Assembly: GCF_011761305.1 (NCBI RefSeq)
Contig: NZ_JAAOZC010000002.1
Coordinates: forward strand, 244,001 to 308,000
DNA from: Sphingomonas vulcanisoli
Lineage (GTDB): Bacteria > Pseudomonadota > Alphaproteobacteria > Sphingomonadales > Sphingomonadaceae
Direction of reading: 5' to 3'
DNA length: 64,000 nucleotides
In this document: positions 21,950 through 29,458 of the stretch, piece after piece
Numbering within the stretch: the first letter of the stretch is position 1
How the letters are laid out: every line of letters begins with the position of its first letter
Translations under genes and position numbers: made by a program
The notes under the pieces: model-generated
The model's input: only the letters and a program-made list of their open reading frames with translations
Database searches by the model: none
Told to the model about the DNA's origin: nothing

Positions 21950-22397
21950 CTCGTTATCCACAGGGCCTGAAGCCGATTCGGCGCTGGTGCGACTCGCGGA
22001 ATTGGGCGACGTTGAACATGTGATCGGGGGCAAAGCCGATCGGGAACGGGAAACCGGGAACGAGACGCAGAGCCGAAGAGAGCCGCCGAAACCGGCGAAG
22101 CGAACGAAAGGCCTTCGGGCCGGACGATCGTGGATACGGTGGAGGTGATGGCGCCGGAAGCGGTATCGGGGAAAGGGGTGCTAACCCAGCGCCCGTTGGA
22201 CCGATGCTCCAGGAAGGGCCGCTGATCAGTCGGAAGCCGCAAGGCCGAAGGCAAAGCAGCGACGCCTGAGCACAGGCGAAGCAGGATCTGGACGGCCCGC
22301 CGAAGCTTCGGTGGAGACGGGAGCAGATCAGATCGAGCCGAGCCTGTGCTCGGCGCACAGTCGGGCCCGGTGGCGACACCGGGCCCGATTTTCGTTT
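21950..22397 (+). ncRNA. Candidate structured non-coding RNA ending in a Rho-independent terminator
   Basis: The 664-base gap between trpF and the next gene has no convincing open frame but is full of short GC hairpins joined by purine-rich linkers. Examples are GGCC-UUCG-GGCC near 22105, GCC-GCAA-GGC near 22240, GCCTG-AGCA-CAGGC near 22265, CCGCCGAA/TTCGGTGG near 22300 and GCCGAG/CTCGGC near 22335. The run finishes in a perfect terminator, so the transcript is on the plus strand. The 5' end is not defined. It lacks the conserved blocks of RNase P RNA, tmRNA, SRP RNA or group I/II introns that I can recognise. Coordinates at the left edge are approximate. Confidence 0.55.
22361..22397 (+). 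terminator. Rho-independent terminator of the structured RNA
   Basis: An 11-base perfect stem (CGGGCCCGGTG / CACCGGGCCCG, 22362-22387) with a GCGA loop is followed by ATTTTCGTTT. This is the strongest intrinsic terminator in the window and points along the plus strand. Confidence 0.85.
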
Positions 22398-22421
22398 CAG
22401 AGGTGGTAGCTCCTTTGTTGC

Positions 22422-22438
22422 GTTGCACAAAATGCAAC
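22422..22438. promoter_or_regulatory. Inverted repeat upstream of a small exported protein gene
   Basis: GTTGCA-CAAAA-TGCAAC is a perfect six-base inverted repeat about 110 bases before the ATG at 22547. It could be an operator for the small exported protein or an end of the RNA region. No regulator can be named. Confidence 0.3.
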
Positions 22439-22546
22439 CGCCCCGCAAACCATCGCACTGGCACTTTCGTCGGCAAACTGCCAATTGCTGCGGCGCACAA
22501 GAAAGCAAATTCGTTAGGAGAGGCAGACCCCAATCGGAGACTGCCC

Positions 22547-22810
22547 ATGACCAAGTTTCTTCTTCCCCTCCTGGCCCTCACCGCCGCAGCACCTGCGTTC
22601 GCCAGCCAGCCCGCCGCCGATGTCCAGACGATCTCGTTCGAGCGTGACGGCGTTGCTTATGTCGGCACCGTCAAGAAGGTCGGCGATCAGCAAGTGATCA
22701 GCGGTCATGAGGTCGAGAGCGGCCGCGCGTTCGATCTGGTTGTTCGTAACGGTCGCGTTTCCGGCACCTATGCCGCGCAGCCGATCAACTACACCGTCGC
22801 CCAGAAGTAA
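22547..22810 (+). CDS. Small exported protein of unknown function
   Basis: The 87-residue product has a clean signal peptide (MTKFLLPLLALTAAAPAFAS) and a short mature part of about 65 residues rich in Val and Gly, with no cysteines. The start is ATG 22547 with GGAG seven bases upstream; a longer frame reading crosses the terminator and is rejected. No family recognised. It is a single gene, followed by its own terminator. Confidence 0.75.
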   Translation: MTKFLLPLLALTAAAPAFASQPAADVQTISFERDGVAYVGTVKKVGDQQVISGHEVESGRAFDLVVRNGRVSGTYAAQPINYTVAQK

Positions 22811-22834
22811 GCCTCGCTCGCCTCTGGCGAAGAT

Positions 22835-22875
22835 ATGACGCCCTCGCGCCGCTGCGGGGGCGTCATTTCTTTTTG
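22835..22875 (+). terminator. Rho-independent terminator
   Basis: ATGACGCCC pairs with GGGCGTCAT around a GC-rich loop, followed by TTCTTTTT. It ends the small exported protein gene and overlaps the last bases of the convergent rsmB-like gene. Confidence 0.8.
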
Positions 22876-24152
22876 AGGCGGGCGATGAAGAAGCCGTCGG
22901 CGCCGCCAGCCGCCTCGATCATGCCCGGCAGCACGCGCACGGTGCCGATCGCCGCTGGGGTGATGCCTTCGGGCAGCTCCGCCGCCTCCACCGGATCGAT
23001 GGCGAACCTCGCGTGGCGGGTGAGGAAAGCCTCGATCGCCTGTTCCCCTTCCTCCGGCTCGAGCGAACAGACCGAATAGAGCAACGTGCCGCCCGGCGCG
23101 GTTGCGGCGGCGGCCCGCGACAGCATCGCCTGCTGGCGCTCGGCCAGCGCTGCGATCGCTTTGGGGCGCACGCGATGCAGCACATCGGGATGGCGACGGA
23201 AGATACCCGTGGCCGAACAGGGCGCGTCCAGCAGCACGGCTTCGGCGGGCGCGGCGGGCGTGAAGGTCAGCGCATCGGCGACGATCACGTCCGCGGCAAG
23301 GTGCGTCCGCGCCAGATTGGCGCGCAGCCGCTTCAGCCGGTCGGCGGAGAGATCGACGGCGGTGACGCGCCAATCCGCCGCGGCAAGCTGCAGCGTCTTG
23401 CCGCCCGGCGCGGCGCACAGATCGATCACGCGCCGCCCCCGGCCTTCGCCGAGCAGCCGCGCGGGGAGCGACGCGGCGATATCCTGCACCCAGAAAGCGC
23501 CCTCAGCAAAGCCGGGCAGCTCGGTTGGCCGCGCGCCGGCGGGCAGGCGCAGGTGGCGCGGGGCCAGCGATAGGCCGCCCTCGATCGCCCCCTCGCCGGA
23601 TGCAAAGCTGAGATCGAGCGGGGCGGGCATCGCGGCGAGCCGCGCGGCGGCGGCCACTACCGCATCGCCCCAGGCGATCCGCCAGCGTTCGGCGACCGCA
23701 GCGGGCAGGTTCGGAGGATCGGGAAGCCGGGCATCACTGCGCGACAGCGTCCCGAAAACGCCATGCACCAGCTTGCGCGGGCCGCCGTCCACCAGCGGCA
23801 GCACGGTGGCGATTGCGGCGTGGGCGGGCGTGCCCAGCACCAGCCGCTGCGCCAGCGCGATGCGCAGCGCCATGCGCGCCTTGGCGTCATTCGGCAACGG
23901 TCGCGCGGTGGCACCGTCGATCAGCGCGTCGAGATCGTCGAGATGGCGCAGCACTGCTGCGGTGATGGCATGGGCCAGCGCGCGATCGGCGGGCAGCGTC
24001 AGGTTCTGCGCCGCGCGATCCAGCGCCGATTCGAGCGGCAGGCCCTTGCGCAGCACCGAGTCGAGGATTCGCAGCGCCGCACCGCGTGCGGGGACGCCCT
24101 CGCCCGCGTCTCGGTCAGGGCGCGGCTTGCCTTGAGTGGGTTGGGGGTCCAT
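22863..24152 (-). CDS. RsmB/NOP family class I SAM-dependent RNA methyltransferase
   Basis: The 429-residue protein has an N-terminal NusB-like RNA-binding domain (about 20-150) and a C-terminal m5C methyltransferase domain. The SAM site is DLCAAPGGKT, and the two cysteines of m5C enzymes are in DAPCSATG and YSVCSLEPEE. RsmB methylates C967 of 16S rRNA in E. coli; alphaproteobacteria often have two relatives of this family, so the exact target here is not certain. Confidence 0.92.
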   Translation of the reverse strand: MDPQPTQGKPRPDRDAGEGVPARGAALRILDSVLRKGLPLESALDRAAQNLTLPADRALAHAITAAVLRHLDDLDALIDGATARPLPNDAKARMALRIALAQRLVLGTPAHAAIATVLPLVDGGPRKLVHGVFGTLSRSDARLPDPPNLPAAVAERWRIAWGDAVVAAAARLAAMPAPLDLSFASGEGAIEGGLSLAPRHLRLPAGARPTELPGFAEGAFWVQDIAASLPARLLGEGRGRRVIDLCAAPGGKTLQLAAADWRVTAVDLSADRLKRLRANLARTHLAADVIVADALTFTPAAPAEAVLLDAPCSATGIFRRHPDVLHRVRPKAIAALAERQQAMLSRAAAATAPGGTLLYSVCSLEPEEGEQAIEAFLTRHARFAIDPVEAAELPEGITPAAIGTVRVLPGMIEAAGGADGFFIARLKKK

Positions 24153-24190
24153 CGCCGCGCTGTGGCCGCTCGCGATCCAGGAGGCAAATC

Positions 24191-24352
24191 ATGACCGATC
24201 AGCCCAGGCCGCAATCCGGGCGTCTGCCCCCGCCCAAACATCTCTCGCCCAATCCCCCCGTGCCCGAGCCGGCCGAGCCGGTGGTGACCGAAGAGCAATC
24301 GCCGACGCGCTACGGCGATTGGGAGCGCAACGGCATCGCCATCGATTTCTAA
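24191..24352 (+). CDS. DUF1674 protein (SDHAF4-like succinate dehydrogenase assembly factor)
   Basis: This 53-residue protein ends in TRYGDWERNGIAIDF, the C-terminal signature of the DUF1674/SDHAF4 family. In mitochondria SDHAF4 binds the flavinated SdhA subunit and helps assembly of complex II; bacterial members are thought to act alike. The first half is Pro-rich and likely disordered, as is usual. ATG 24191 is preceded by AGGAGG about five bases upstream. Divergent from the rsmB-like gene and convergent with sufE. Confidence 0.85.
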   Translation: MTDQPRPQSGRLPPPKHLSPNPPVPEPAEPVVTEEQSPTRYGDWERNGIAIDF

Positions 24353-24359
24353 ACGCCCT

Positions 24360-24767
24360 TCAGCCCGCCAGGCGCTCGGCCTCGTGGCGGATCAGCGCGA
24401 TCATGTTGGGAATGCCTTGGGTGCGGTTCGAGCTGAGCTGGGCCTTGAGATCGAAGGGCGCCAGCGCTGCTTCGATATCGGTGGCGAGAATGTCCCCGGC
24501 GCTCTTGTCCTGCACGGTCAGCAACACCAAAGCAATGATGCCCTTGGTGATCGCTGCGTTCGAATCGGCGAGGAAATGGAGCGTGCCGCCGGCCTGTGCG
24601 GTCGGATAGACCCACACCGCCGCCGAGCAGCCGCGGACCAATGTCGCATCGCTCTTGAGCGCGTCCGGCATCGGCTCCAATTCGCGGCCGAGATCGATCA
24701 GCAGCCGGTAGCGATCGTCGGCGTCGAGAAATTCATATTCGTCGAGGATGTCGGAGAGAGTGGGCAT
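24360..24767 (-). CDS. sufE: SufE family cysteine desulfurase activator
   Basis: SufE accepts sulfane sulfur from SufS and passes it to the Fe-S scaffold. The acceptor Cys47 lies in LVRGCSAAVWV, the family signature, and the 135-residue length is normal. It is alone here, without the suf operon, as in many sphingomonads. Confidence 0.93.
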   Translation of the reverse strand: MPTLSDILDEYEFLDADDRYRLLIDLGRELEPMPDALKSDATLVRGCSAAVWVYPTAQAGGTLHFLADSNAAITKGIIALVLLTVQDKSAGDILATDIEAALAPFDLKAQLSSNRTQGIPNMIALIRHEAERLAG

Positions 24768-24819
24768 CGGGGCGGGCGCTAGGGGGCGATGAAGCTCAAG
24801 TCAAAAGCCCAACTATCGT

Positions 24820-24894
24820 GCTCCGGCGTAGGCCGGAGCGCTGGAATGGAAAGCGCCACTCTACGCCATACAGGGCTCCGGCCTGCGCCGGAGC
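24820..24894. repeat. Paired hairpin repeat, family C
   Basis: Two perfect eight-base-stem hairpins, GCTCCGGC-GTAG-GCCGGAGC and GCTCCGGC-CTGC-GCCGGAGC, are separated by about 35 bases. It lies downstream of the psp gene run and upstream of sufE and could act as a terminator or mRNA end stabiliser. Confidence 0.7.
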
Positions 24895-24902
24895 GCTTGG
24901 AG

Positions 24903-25139
24903 TTAGAGATCCACTCCCGCCGCGATGGCTTCCAGCTTGCGGACGCGCTCCTTGAGGTCGGCGAGCTCGATGCGCGCGCCGGAGGTGGTTGCGGGCATGT
25001 CGCCCGGGCGGCGCCCGTCGAGGCTGAGCCGCTGCAGCGCCAGCCAATCGCGCCACGCCTTGAGCGCGGTCAGCGCCACCACGACCACGGCGATCAGCGC
25101 CGCGCTCGCGGTGATGGCGGTAAGCATGGGATCATTCAT
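24903..25139 (-). CDS. Small membrane protein, PspB-like coiled coil (fifth extra member)
   Basis: The 78-residue protein has one membrane helix (about residues 6-27) and a cytoplasmic tail ending in LADLKERVRKLEAIAAG. The ending resembles the coiled-coil part of PspB, though it lacks the full TD...EIDxLRD signature of its neighbours. It overlaps the upstream gene by ATGA, so it is the last gene of the psp operon. Function unknown; membership of the operon implies an envelope-stress role. Confidence 0.75.
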   Translation of the reverse strand: MNDPMLTAITASAALIAVVVVALTALKAWRDWLALQRLSLDGRRPGDMPATTSGARIELADLKERVRKLEAIAAGVDL

Positions 25140-25444
25140 GGCTTGATCTCCCGATTCGATTCGCGCGCGTCCCGCAGCGCTTCGATCTCGCGTTCCAAGG
25201 ACAGGCCGCGGGTGCGATCGCCATCGGTGACGATCCGCTCCAGCACCTGGATGCGATCCTTGAGCAGGCGCACGTCGCTGCGCAGCGCCTCGGCCTCGGC
25301 ATTTTCGCGCGCGATGTCGCGCGGCGGGCCAATGTAGCGCTCCTCGCGGCCGCGGCCGGTGCGCACGATGCCGTAGCGGGCCTGGATGATCCGGGTAATG
25401 CCCAGGATCAGCACGATCAGCACCACCATCATCTTGCTGTCCAT
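25136..25444 (-). CDS. Small membrane protein, PspB-like coiled coil (fourth extra member)
   Basis: The 102-residue protein has an N-terminal membrane helix (MMVVLIVLILGITRII) and a long charged helix containing LKDRIQVLERIVTDGDR and LEREIEALRD. This is the same LERIxTD...EIxxLRD module found in PspB and in the three preceding small proteins. It would present a cytoplasmic coiled coil able to pair with PspA, PspC or its own relatives. No enzymatic motif is present. Confidence 0.78.
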   Translation of the reverse strand: MDSKMMVVLIVLILGITRIIQARYGIVRTGRGREERYIGPPRDIARENAEAEALRSDVRLLKDRIQVLERIVTDGDRTRGLSLEREIEALRDARESNREIKP

Positions 25445-25470
25445 GCGGGTACTCCTGCTAAATCTTCTGA

Positions 25471-25743
25471 TCAGTTGATGGGCTTGTCGCGCAGCCGATC
25501 GATCTCGTCGCCGAGATGCGTCGAGCGATCGGTGAGGATGCGTTCAAGCACCGCCATGCGCTGTTCCAGCCGCTCGGTCTTGGCGACATATTGCGCGGCG
25601 CGTTCGGCGGTCTGGTCGGTCAGCGCCATGCGCATCGCTTCCTTATGATCCAGCCAACGCTTGAACATGCTGCTGCCGACACCGAGCGTGACGGGCAATC
25701 CGATCACGATCGTGAAGAAGGCGAGAAAGGTGAAGGTGCTCAT
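25471..25743 (-). CDS. Small membrane protein, PspB-like coiled coil (third extra member)
   Basis: The 90-residue protein has one membrane helix (about 5-24), a short basic stretch, and a C-terminal coiled coil. The last ~37 residues (AKTERLEQRMAVLERIL onward to RLRDKPIN) are almost identical to those of the neighbouring gene at 25756-26001, so one is a tandem duplicate of the other with diverged N-termini. Part of the psp operon. Confidence 0.8.
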   Translation of the reverse strand: MSTFTFLAFFTIVIGLPVTLGVGSSMFKRWLDHKEAMRMALTDQTAERAAQYVAKTERLEQRMAVLERILTDRSTHLGDEIDRLRDKPIN

Positions 25744-25755
25744 CGCGCTTGTCTC

Positions 25756-26001
25756 TCAGTTGATGGGCTTATCACGAAGGCGATCAATCTCGTCGCCGAG
25801 CAAGGTCGAGCGATCGGTCAGGATCCGCTCCAGGACTGCGACGCGCTGCTCGAGCCGCTCGGTCTTGGCGCTGGATTGCGCGGCCTGCTCGCTGCTGCGT
25901 TCGGAAAGGATGAGGAACTGCCGCTCCTTCATCGCCATCCATTTGTGCGCGACGCCGGCGAGGATCGCGATGATCGGAATGAGAAAGACAAGTTCGGGCA
26001 C
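25756..26001 (-). CDS. Small membrane protein, PspB-like coiled coil (second extra member)
   Basis: The 81-residue protein starts at a GTG with AAGGA eight bases upstream. It has one membrane helix (about 3-20) and a coiled-coil tail AKTERLEQRVAVLERILTD...EIDRLRD. Compared with PspB of the same operon it keeps the membrane helix plus RxxxLERI motif but has a different linker. It is separated by one base from the gene upstream, so coupled translation is likely. Confidence 0.8.
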   Translation of the reverse strand: MPELVFLIPIIAILAGVAHKWMAMKERQFLILSERSSEQAAQSSAKTERLEQRVAVLERILTDRSTLLGDEIDRLRDKPIN

Positions 26002-26002
26002 G

Positions 26003-26314
26003 TCAGCGATCCTTGCTCAGCGCCGGCGTGCGCAGCGCTTCGATCTCACGGGCGACACGCTCGGCGGGATCGGTGGCGATGCGTTCGAGCACCGCGATCC
26101 GCTCCTCCAGCCGGAGAACTTGCCCGGTCAGCCGCTCATTCTCGTTGGAGAGCAACTGGACCTTGCGCTCCTCGTCCGCACTGCCGCGGCGGCGGCGATC
26201 GCGAAGTTCCTGCGGCTCGAAGCCATGACGCGCGCGAACCCAATTGTTGGCGACCCGCGAGATCGGCCAGATCGTAATCGCCGCAATCGGGATCAACAAA
26301 GCAAGATCACTCAT
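26003..26314 (-). CDS. Small membrane protein, PspB-like coiled coil (first extra member)
   Basis: The 103-residue protein has a membrane helix at residues 3-22, a basic RDRRRRG patch, and a heptad-rich tail LRLEERIAVLERIATD...REIEALR. It follows pspC by 29 bases and has the same direction. The repeated coiled-coil module suggests that it arose from PspB by duplication. Confidence 0.8.
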   Translation of the reverse strand: MSDLALLIPIAAITIWPISRVANNWVRARHGFEPQELRDRRRRGSADEERKVQLLSNENERLTGQVLRLEERIAVLERIATDPAERVAREIEALRTPALSKDR

Positions 26315-26343
26315 TCCCCTTACCCCTATCCAAAGCGTTCAGT

Positions 26344-26727
26344 TCAGCGCAGCGCGTCGATCTCGTCGGCGAGGCGGCGGTTCTGGCTGGTGACGTGCGT
26401 CTCGACGTCGGCAAGCCGGCGATCGATGTCGCGGAAGCTGGCGCGGACGTCGCGGACCGAATGGCTCGGCCGTGCCCGCACCTTCTGCCAGAACTTGCGG
26501 TCCTCGCGGTCCTCATATTCGAACTCGCGCGGCTGCTCGTCGGCCAGCCAGCCGACCAGGAAGTAAGCGACGAAGCCGATACCGCCAGTAGCGAACATCG
26601 ACAGCAGCAGGACGCCGACGCGGACGAAGGTAACGTCGATGCCGGTATAATCGGCGATGCCGGCACAGACGCCCATCACCTTGCCGTTGCGCTTGTCGAG
26701 ATAGAAGCGGGTGCGACGCGGAGTCAT
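26344..26727 (-). CDS. pspC: Phage shock protein C
   Basis: The 127-residue protein has an N-terminal PspC domain with FYLDKRNGKVMGVCAGIADYTGIDVTFVR, a membrane segment LLLSMFATGGIGFVAYFLVGWL, and a cytoplasmic tail ending in DIDRRLADVETHVTSQ..LADEIDALR. In E. coli PspC works with PspB to relieve PspA inhibition of PspF on membrane stress. ATG 26727 is chosen since AAGGA is eight bases upstream; the ATG at 26736 sits on the ribosome site. Confidence 0.93.
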   Translation of the reverse strand: MTPRRTRFYLDKRNGKVMGVCAGIADYTGIDVTFVRVGVLLLSMFATGGIGFVAYFLVGWLADEQPREFEYEDREDRKFWQKVRARPSHSVRDVRASFRDIDRRLADVETHVTSQNRRLADEIDALR

Positions 26728-26756
26728 TTCGAACATCCTTTCGAAGGAATGGGGTT

Positions 26757-27065
26757 TCAGCGCTGGCGTTGACGGTCACGCTCGCGGCGTTCGGCGAGAT
26801 GATCGAAGACATGGTCCTCGCTGCGCTCGTCGATCAGCCGTTCGCTTGCGGGCCGGCGGAAATCGGGATTGTCGGCGGCGACGATGCGCTCGATCGTCGC
26901 CATGCGGTCGTCGAGACGGCGCGCGAGATCGTGGAGCTCATCGAGCAGTTTCTCGTCCTCGATCGGCAGGCCACCGTTGCGCTTCCACTGCGTGATATAG
27001 TGGAAGATCAGCCAGGGCAGGCCAACGAACAGGAAGCCGCAAACGAAGATGGCGGTCAGGTCCAT
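26757..27065 (-). CDS. pspB: Phage shock protein B
   Basis: The 102-residue protein has one membrane helix (about 5-25) with PWLIFHYITQWKR, then the coiled coil ELHDLARRLDDRMATIERIVAADNPDFR, a standard PspB ending. It carries a longer charged tail (SERLIDERSEDHVFDHLAERRERD) than E. coli PspB, which is about 75 residues. It starts three bases after pspA and should transmit the membrane signal with PspC. Confidence 0.92.
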   Translation of the reverse strand: MDLTAIFVCGFLFVGLPWLIFHYITQWKRNGGLPIEDEKLLDELHDLARRLDDRMATIERIVAADNPDFRRPASERLIDERSEDHVFDHLAERRERDRQRQR

Positions 27066-27068
27066 GGC

Positions 27069-27749
27069 TCAGCCCTCCTGATTGGCGATGCGGGCCTGGG
27101 TGCGCGCCTTGAGCGCCTCCAGCTCGGCATCGACCTTCTCGGCGGAGCGCAGTTCGGCGATCTCCTCCTCCAGGCTCTTCTCGATGCCGAAGCCGGCGGC
27201 ATCGGCGCGGCCCTCGGCCAGATCGACGCGGCGCTCCAGCACCTCGAAGCGCGAGAAGGCGTCCTCGGTCTTGGGGCCGGCATACATTTCGCGCAGCCGC
27301 GTGCGGTTGTTGGCGCTTTCCAGCCGGGCGCTGATCGAATTCTGGCGGGTGCGGGCCTCGCGCAGCTTGGTCTGAAGCTTGGCGATGTCCGCCTCGCAGG
27401 CCTGCAGCGCCTCGTCGATGCCGTGGATTTCCTCCTGCAGCTGCTCGACCAGATCCTTGGCCTTCTGCTTTTCGACCAGCGCCGCCTTGGCGAGATCCTC
27501 GCGACCCTTGGAAAGCGCGAGTTCGGCCTTCTCCATCCAGCCGTCCTGCACCTGATCGAGCTTGGCGATCTGGCGGCGCATTTCCTTCTGATCGGCGATG
27601 TGGCGCGCGGCCGAGGCGCGGGCATCGACCAGGGTTTCCTCCATTTCGAGGATCATCATGCGGATCATCTTCGCGGGATCGTCCGCCCGATCGAGCAGAT
27701 CGGCCATGTTGGCGGCGATGATATCGCGCGTGCGGGTGAAGATGCTCAT
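27069..27749 (-). CDS. pspA: Phage shock protein A
   Basis: PspA (226 residues) is a fully helical ESCRT-III-like protein that binds PspF when idle and coats damaged inner membrane under stress. The N-terminal amphipathic helix MSIFTRTRDIIAANMADLLD and the long coiled coil DPAKMIRMMILEMEE... are evident. Start ATG 27749 has GAGGAG upstream; the longer reading is rejected because it adds a Pro-rich leader from the intergenic region. Confidence 0.95.
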   Translation of the reverse strand: MSIFTRTRDIIAANMADLLDRADDPAKMIRMMILEMEETLVDARASAARHIADQKEMRRQIAKLDQVQDGWMEKAELALSKGREDLAKAALVEKQKAKDLVEQLQEEIHGIDEALQACEADIAKLQTKLREARTRQNSISARLESANNRTRLREMYAGPKTEDAFSRFEVLERRVDLAEGRADAAGFGIEKSLEEEIAELRSAEKVDAELEALKARTQARIANQEG

Positions 27750-27868
27750 CAGAAAATGCTCCTCGGTTACTCGGGTTACGCTTGGGCGGTTCGCATCCCG
27801 GGATTTCCAGTCGCCCCAGGATAGCGCCGGGGGAGGCACGGGGGAAAGGCCCCGCCCCGACATGTCGT

Positions 27869-28030
27869 TCACTTGGCCGCCACCCGCATCGTGGCGGCGT
27901 TGCCCGCCTGGGAAACATCGGCGGCGTGAACCGGGCCGACCGCCGCAATGACGCAGGCGGCGGAAAGGATGACGGCGCCGACCGTCGAAACGGCGAAACG
28001 CTGGAAATCCTTTTTGTCGAACGTAAACAT
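27869..28030 (-). CDS. 53-residue exported peptide, first gene of the psp operon
   Basis: An ATG at 28030 with AGGAGA six bases upstream opens a 53-codon frame. The product has a basic N-terminus (MFTFDKKDFQRF), a hydrophobic segment (about 13-31) and a likely signal-peptidase site at VHAAD, leaving a mature peptide of only about 17 residues; alternatively it stays as a single-span membrane peptide. It lies directly downstream of the sigma-54 promoter and 119 bases before pspA, so it should be induced with the psp genes. No homologue recognised. Confidence 0.72.
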   Translation of the reverse strand: MFTFDKKDFQRFAVSTVGAVILSAACVIAAVGPVHAADVSQAGNAATMRVAAK

Positions 28031-28080
28031 CTTCGTCTCCTGAACCTCTCAGGCGCCGCTTCCGGCGTCACAATAGTCAT

Positions 28081-28096
28081 TGCAGGAGCCGTGCCA
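28081..28096 (-). promoter_or_regulatory. Sigma-54 promoter of the psp operon
   Basis: On the minus strand TGGCACGGCTCCTGCA has the invariant GG (-24) and GC (-12) exactly ten bases apart, matching the consensus TGGCACG-N4-TTGCW at all but one position. Transcription would begin near 28069 and the first ATG is at 28030. PspF, encoded divergently, is the expected activator. Confidence 0.88.
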
Positions 28097-28160
28097 GTTT
28101 TCAGTATCCCTTTATATCAAGAGCTTAGTGCGATAGGGCTCTAGCCCGCAGCTCCGCATC

Positions 28161-28192
28161 TTGCCAAAAGGTGGCAAATCCCGCCAAATGGC
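28161..28192. promoter_or_regulatory. Candidate PspF binding sites (paired palindromes)
   Basis: Two palindromes lie side by side: TTGCCA-AAAGG-TGGCAA (28161-28177) and GCCA-AA-TGGC (28183-28192), centred about 80-100 bases upstream of the sigma-54 promoter. They also end four bases before the pspF ATG, so bound PspF would block its own gene, as in E. coli. Binding is inferred from position and symmetry. Confidence 0.62.
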
Positions 28193-28195
28193 AGG

Positions 28196-29227
<1,032 letters not shown>

Positions 29228-29230
29228 GCT

Positions 29231-29353
29231 CCGTTTGCCCTGAGCTTGCGAAACCTGTCCTGAGCGCCTGCCTTGGCAGGCAGTCGAAGGGGGCCGTCCT
29301 TCTTTCTCCGCGTCGACGAAAGAACGATGCTTCGACAAGCTCAGCACGCACGG
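29231..29353. repeat. REPIN-like palindromic repeat (CTGAGC type)
   Basis: Starts CCGTTTGCCCTGAGCTTG and ends with the inverted CTTCGACAAGCTCAGCACG..ACGG. An internal stretch (CCTGTCCTGAGCGCCTGCC-TTGGCAGGC) makes it longer than the copies at 31729 and 40797, suggesting two units fused. It lies between pspF and sodB. Confidence 0.8.
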
Positions 29354-29458
29354 ATTTTGAGACCTTCTAACTTGCTAACGACTCGCAACAAGGCTTTGGC
29401 GTTGCCGATGTGGCTGATCGGGCGTTAGCAGGTCGAGAATTCGCGAAGGAGACGACGC

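Noticed and set aside
21950-22397. Known RNA classes (RNase P, tmRNA, SRP RNA, 6S, introns)
   Set aside because: No conserved P4/GAGGAAAGTCC block, no tag-coding or T-loop, no SRP loop, no domain V stem could be found by eye, so I keep it as unknown.
21931-22581. 216-aa minus-strand and 184-aa open frames upstream of trpF
   Set aside because: They run antisense through the hairpin-rich RNA and its terminator, lack ribosome sites and show no domain-like sequence.
29354-29458. GCTAACG...CGTTAGC inverted repeat upstream of sodB
   Set aside because: Seven-base arms 45 bases apart occur easily by chance and no regulator is suggested.
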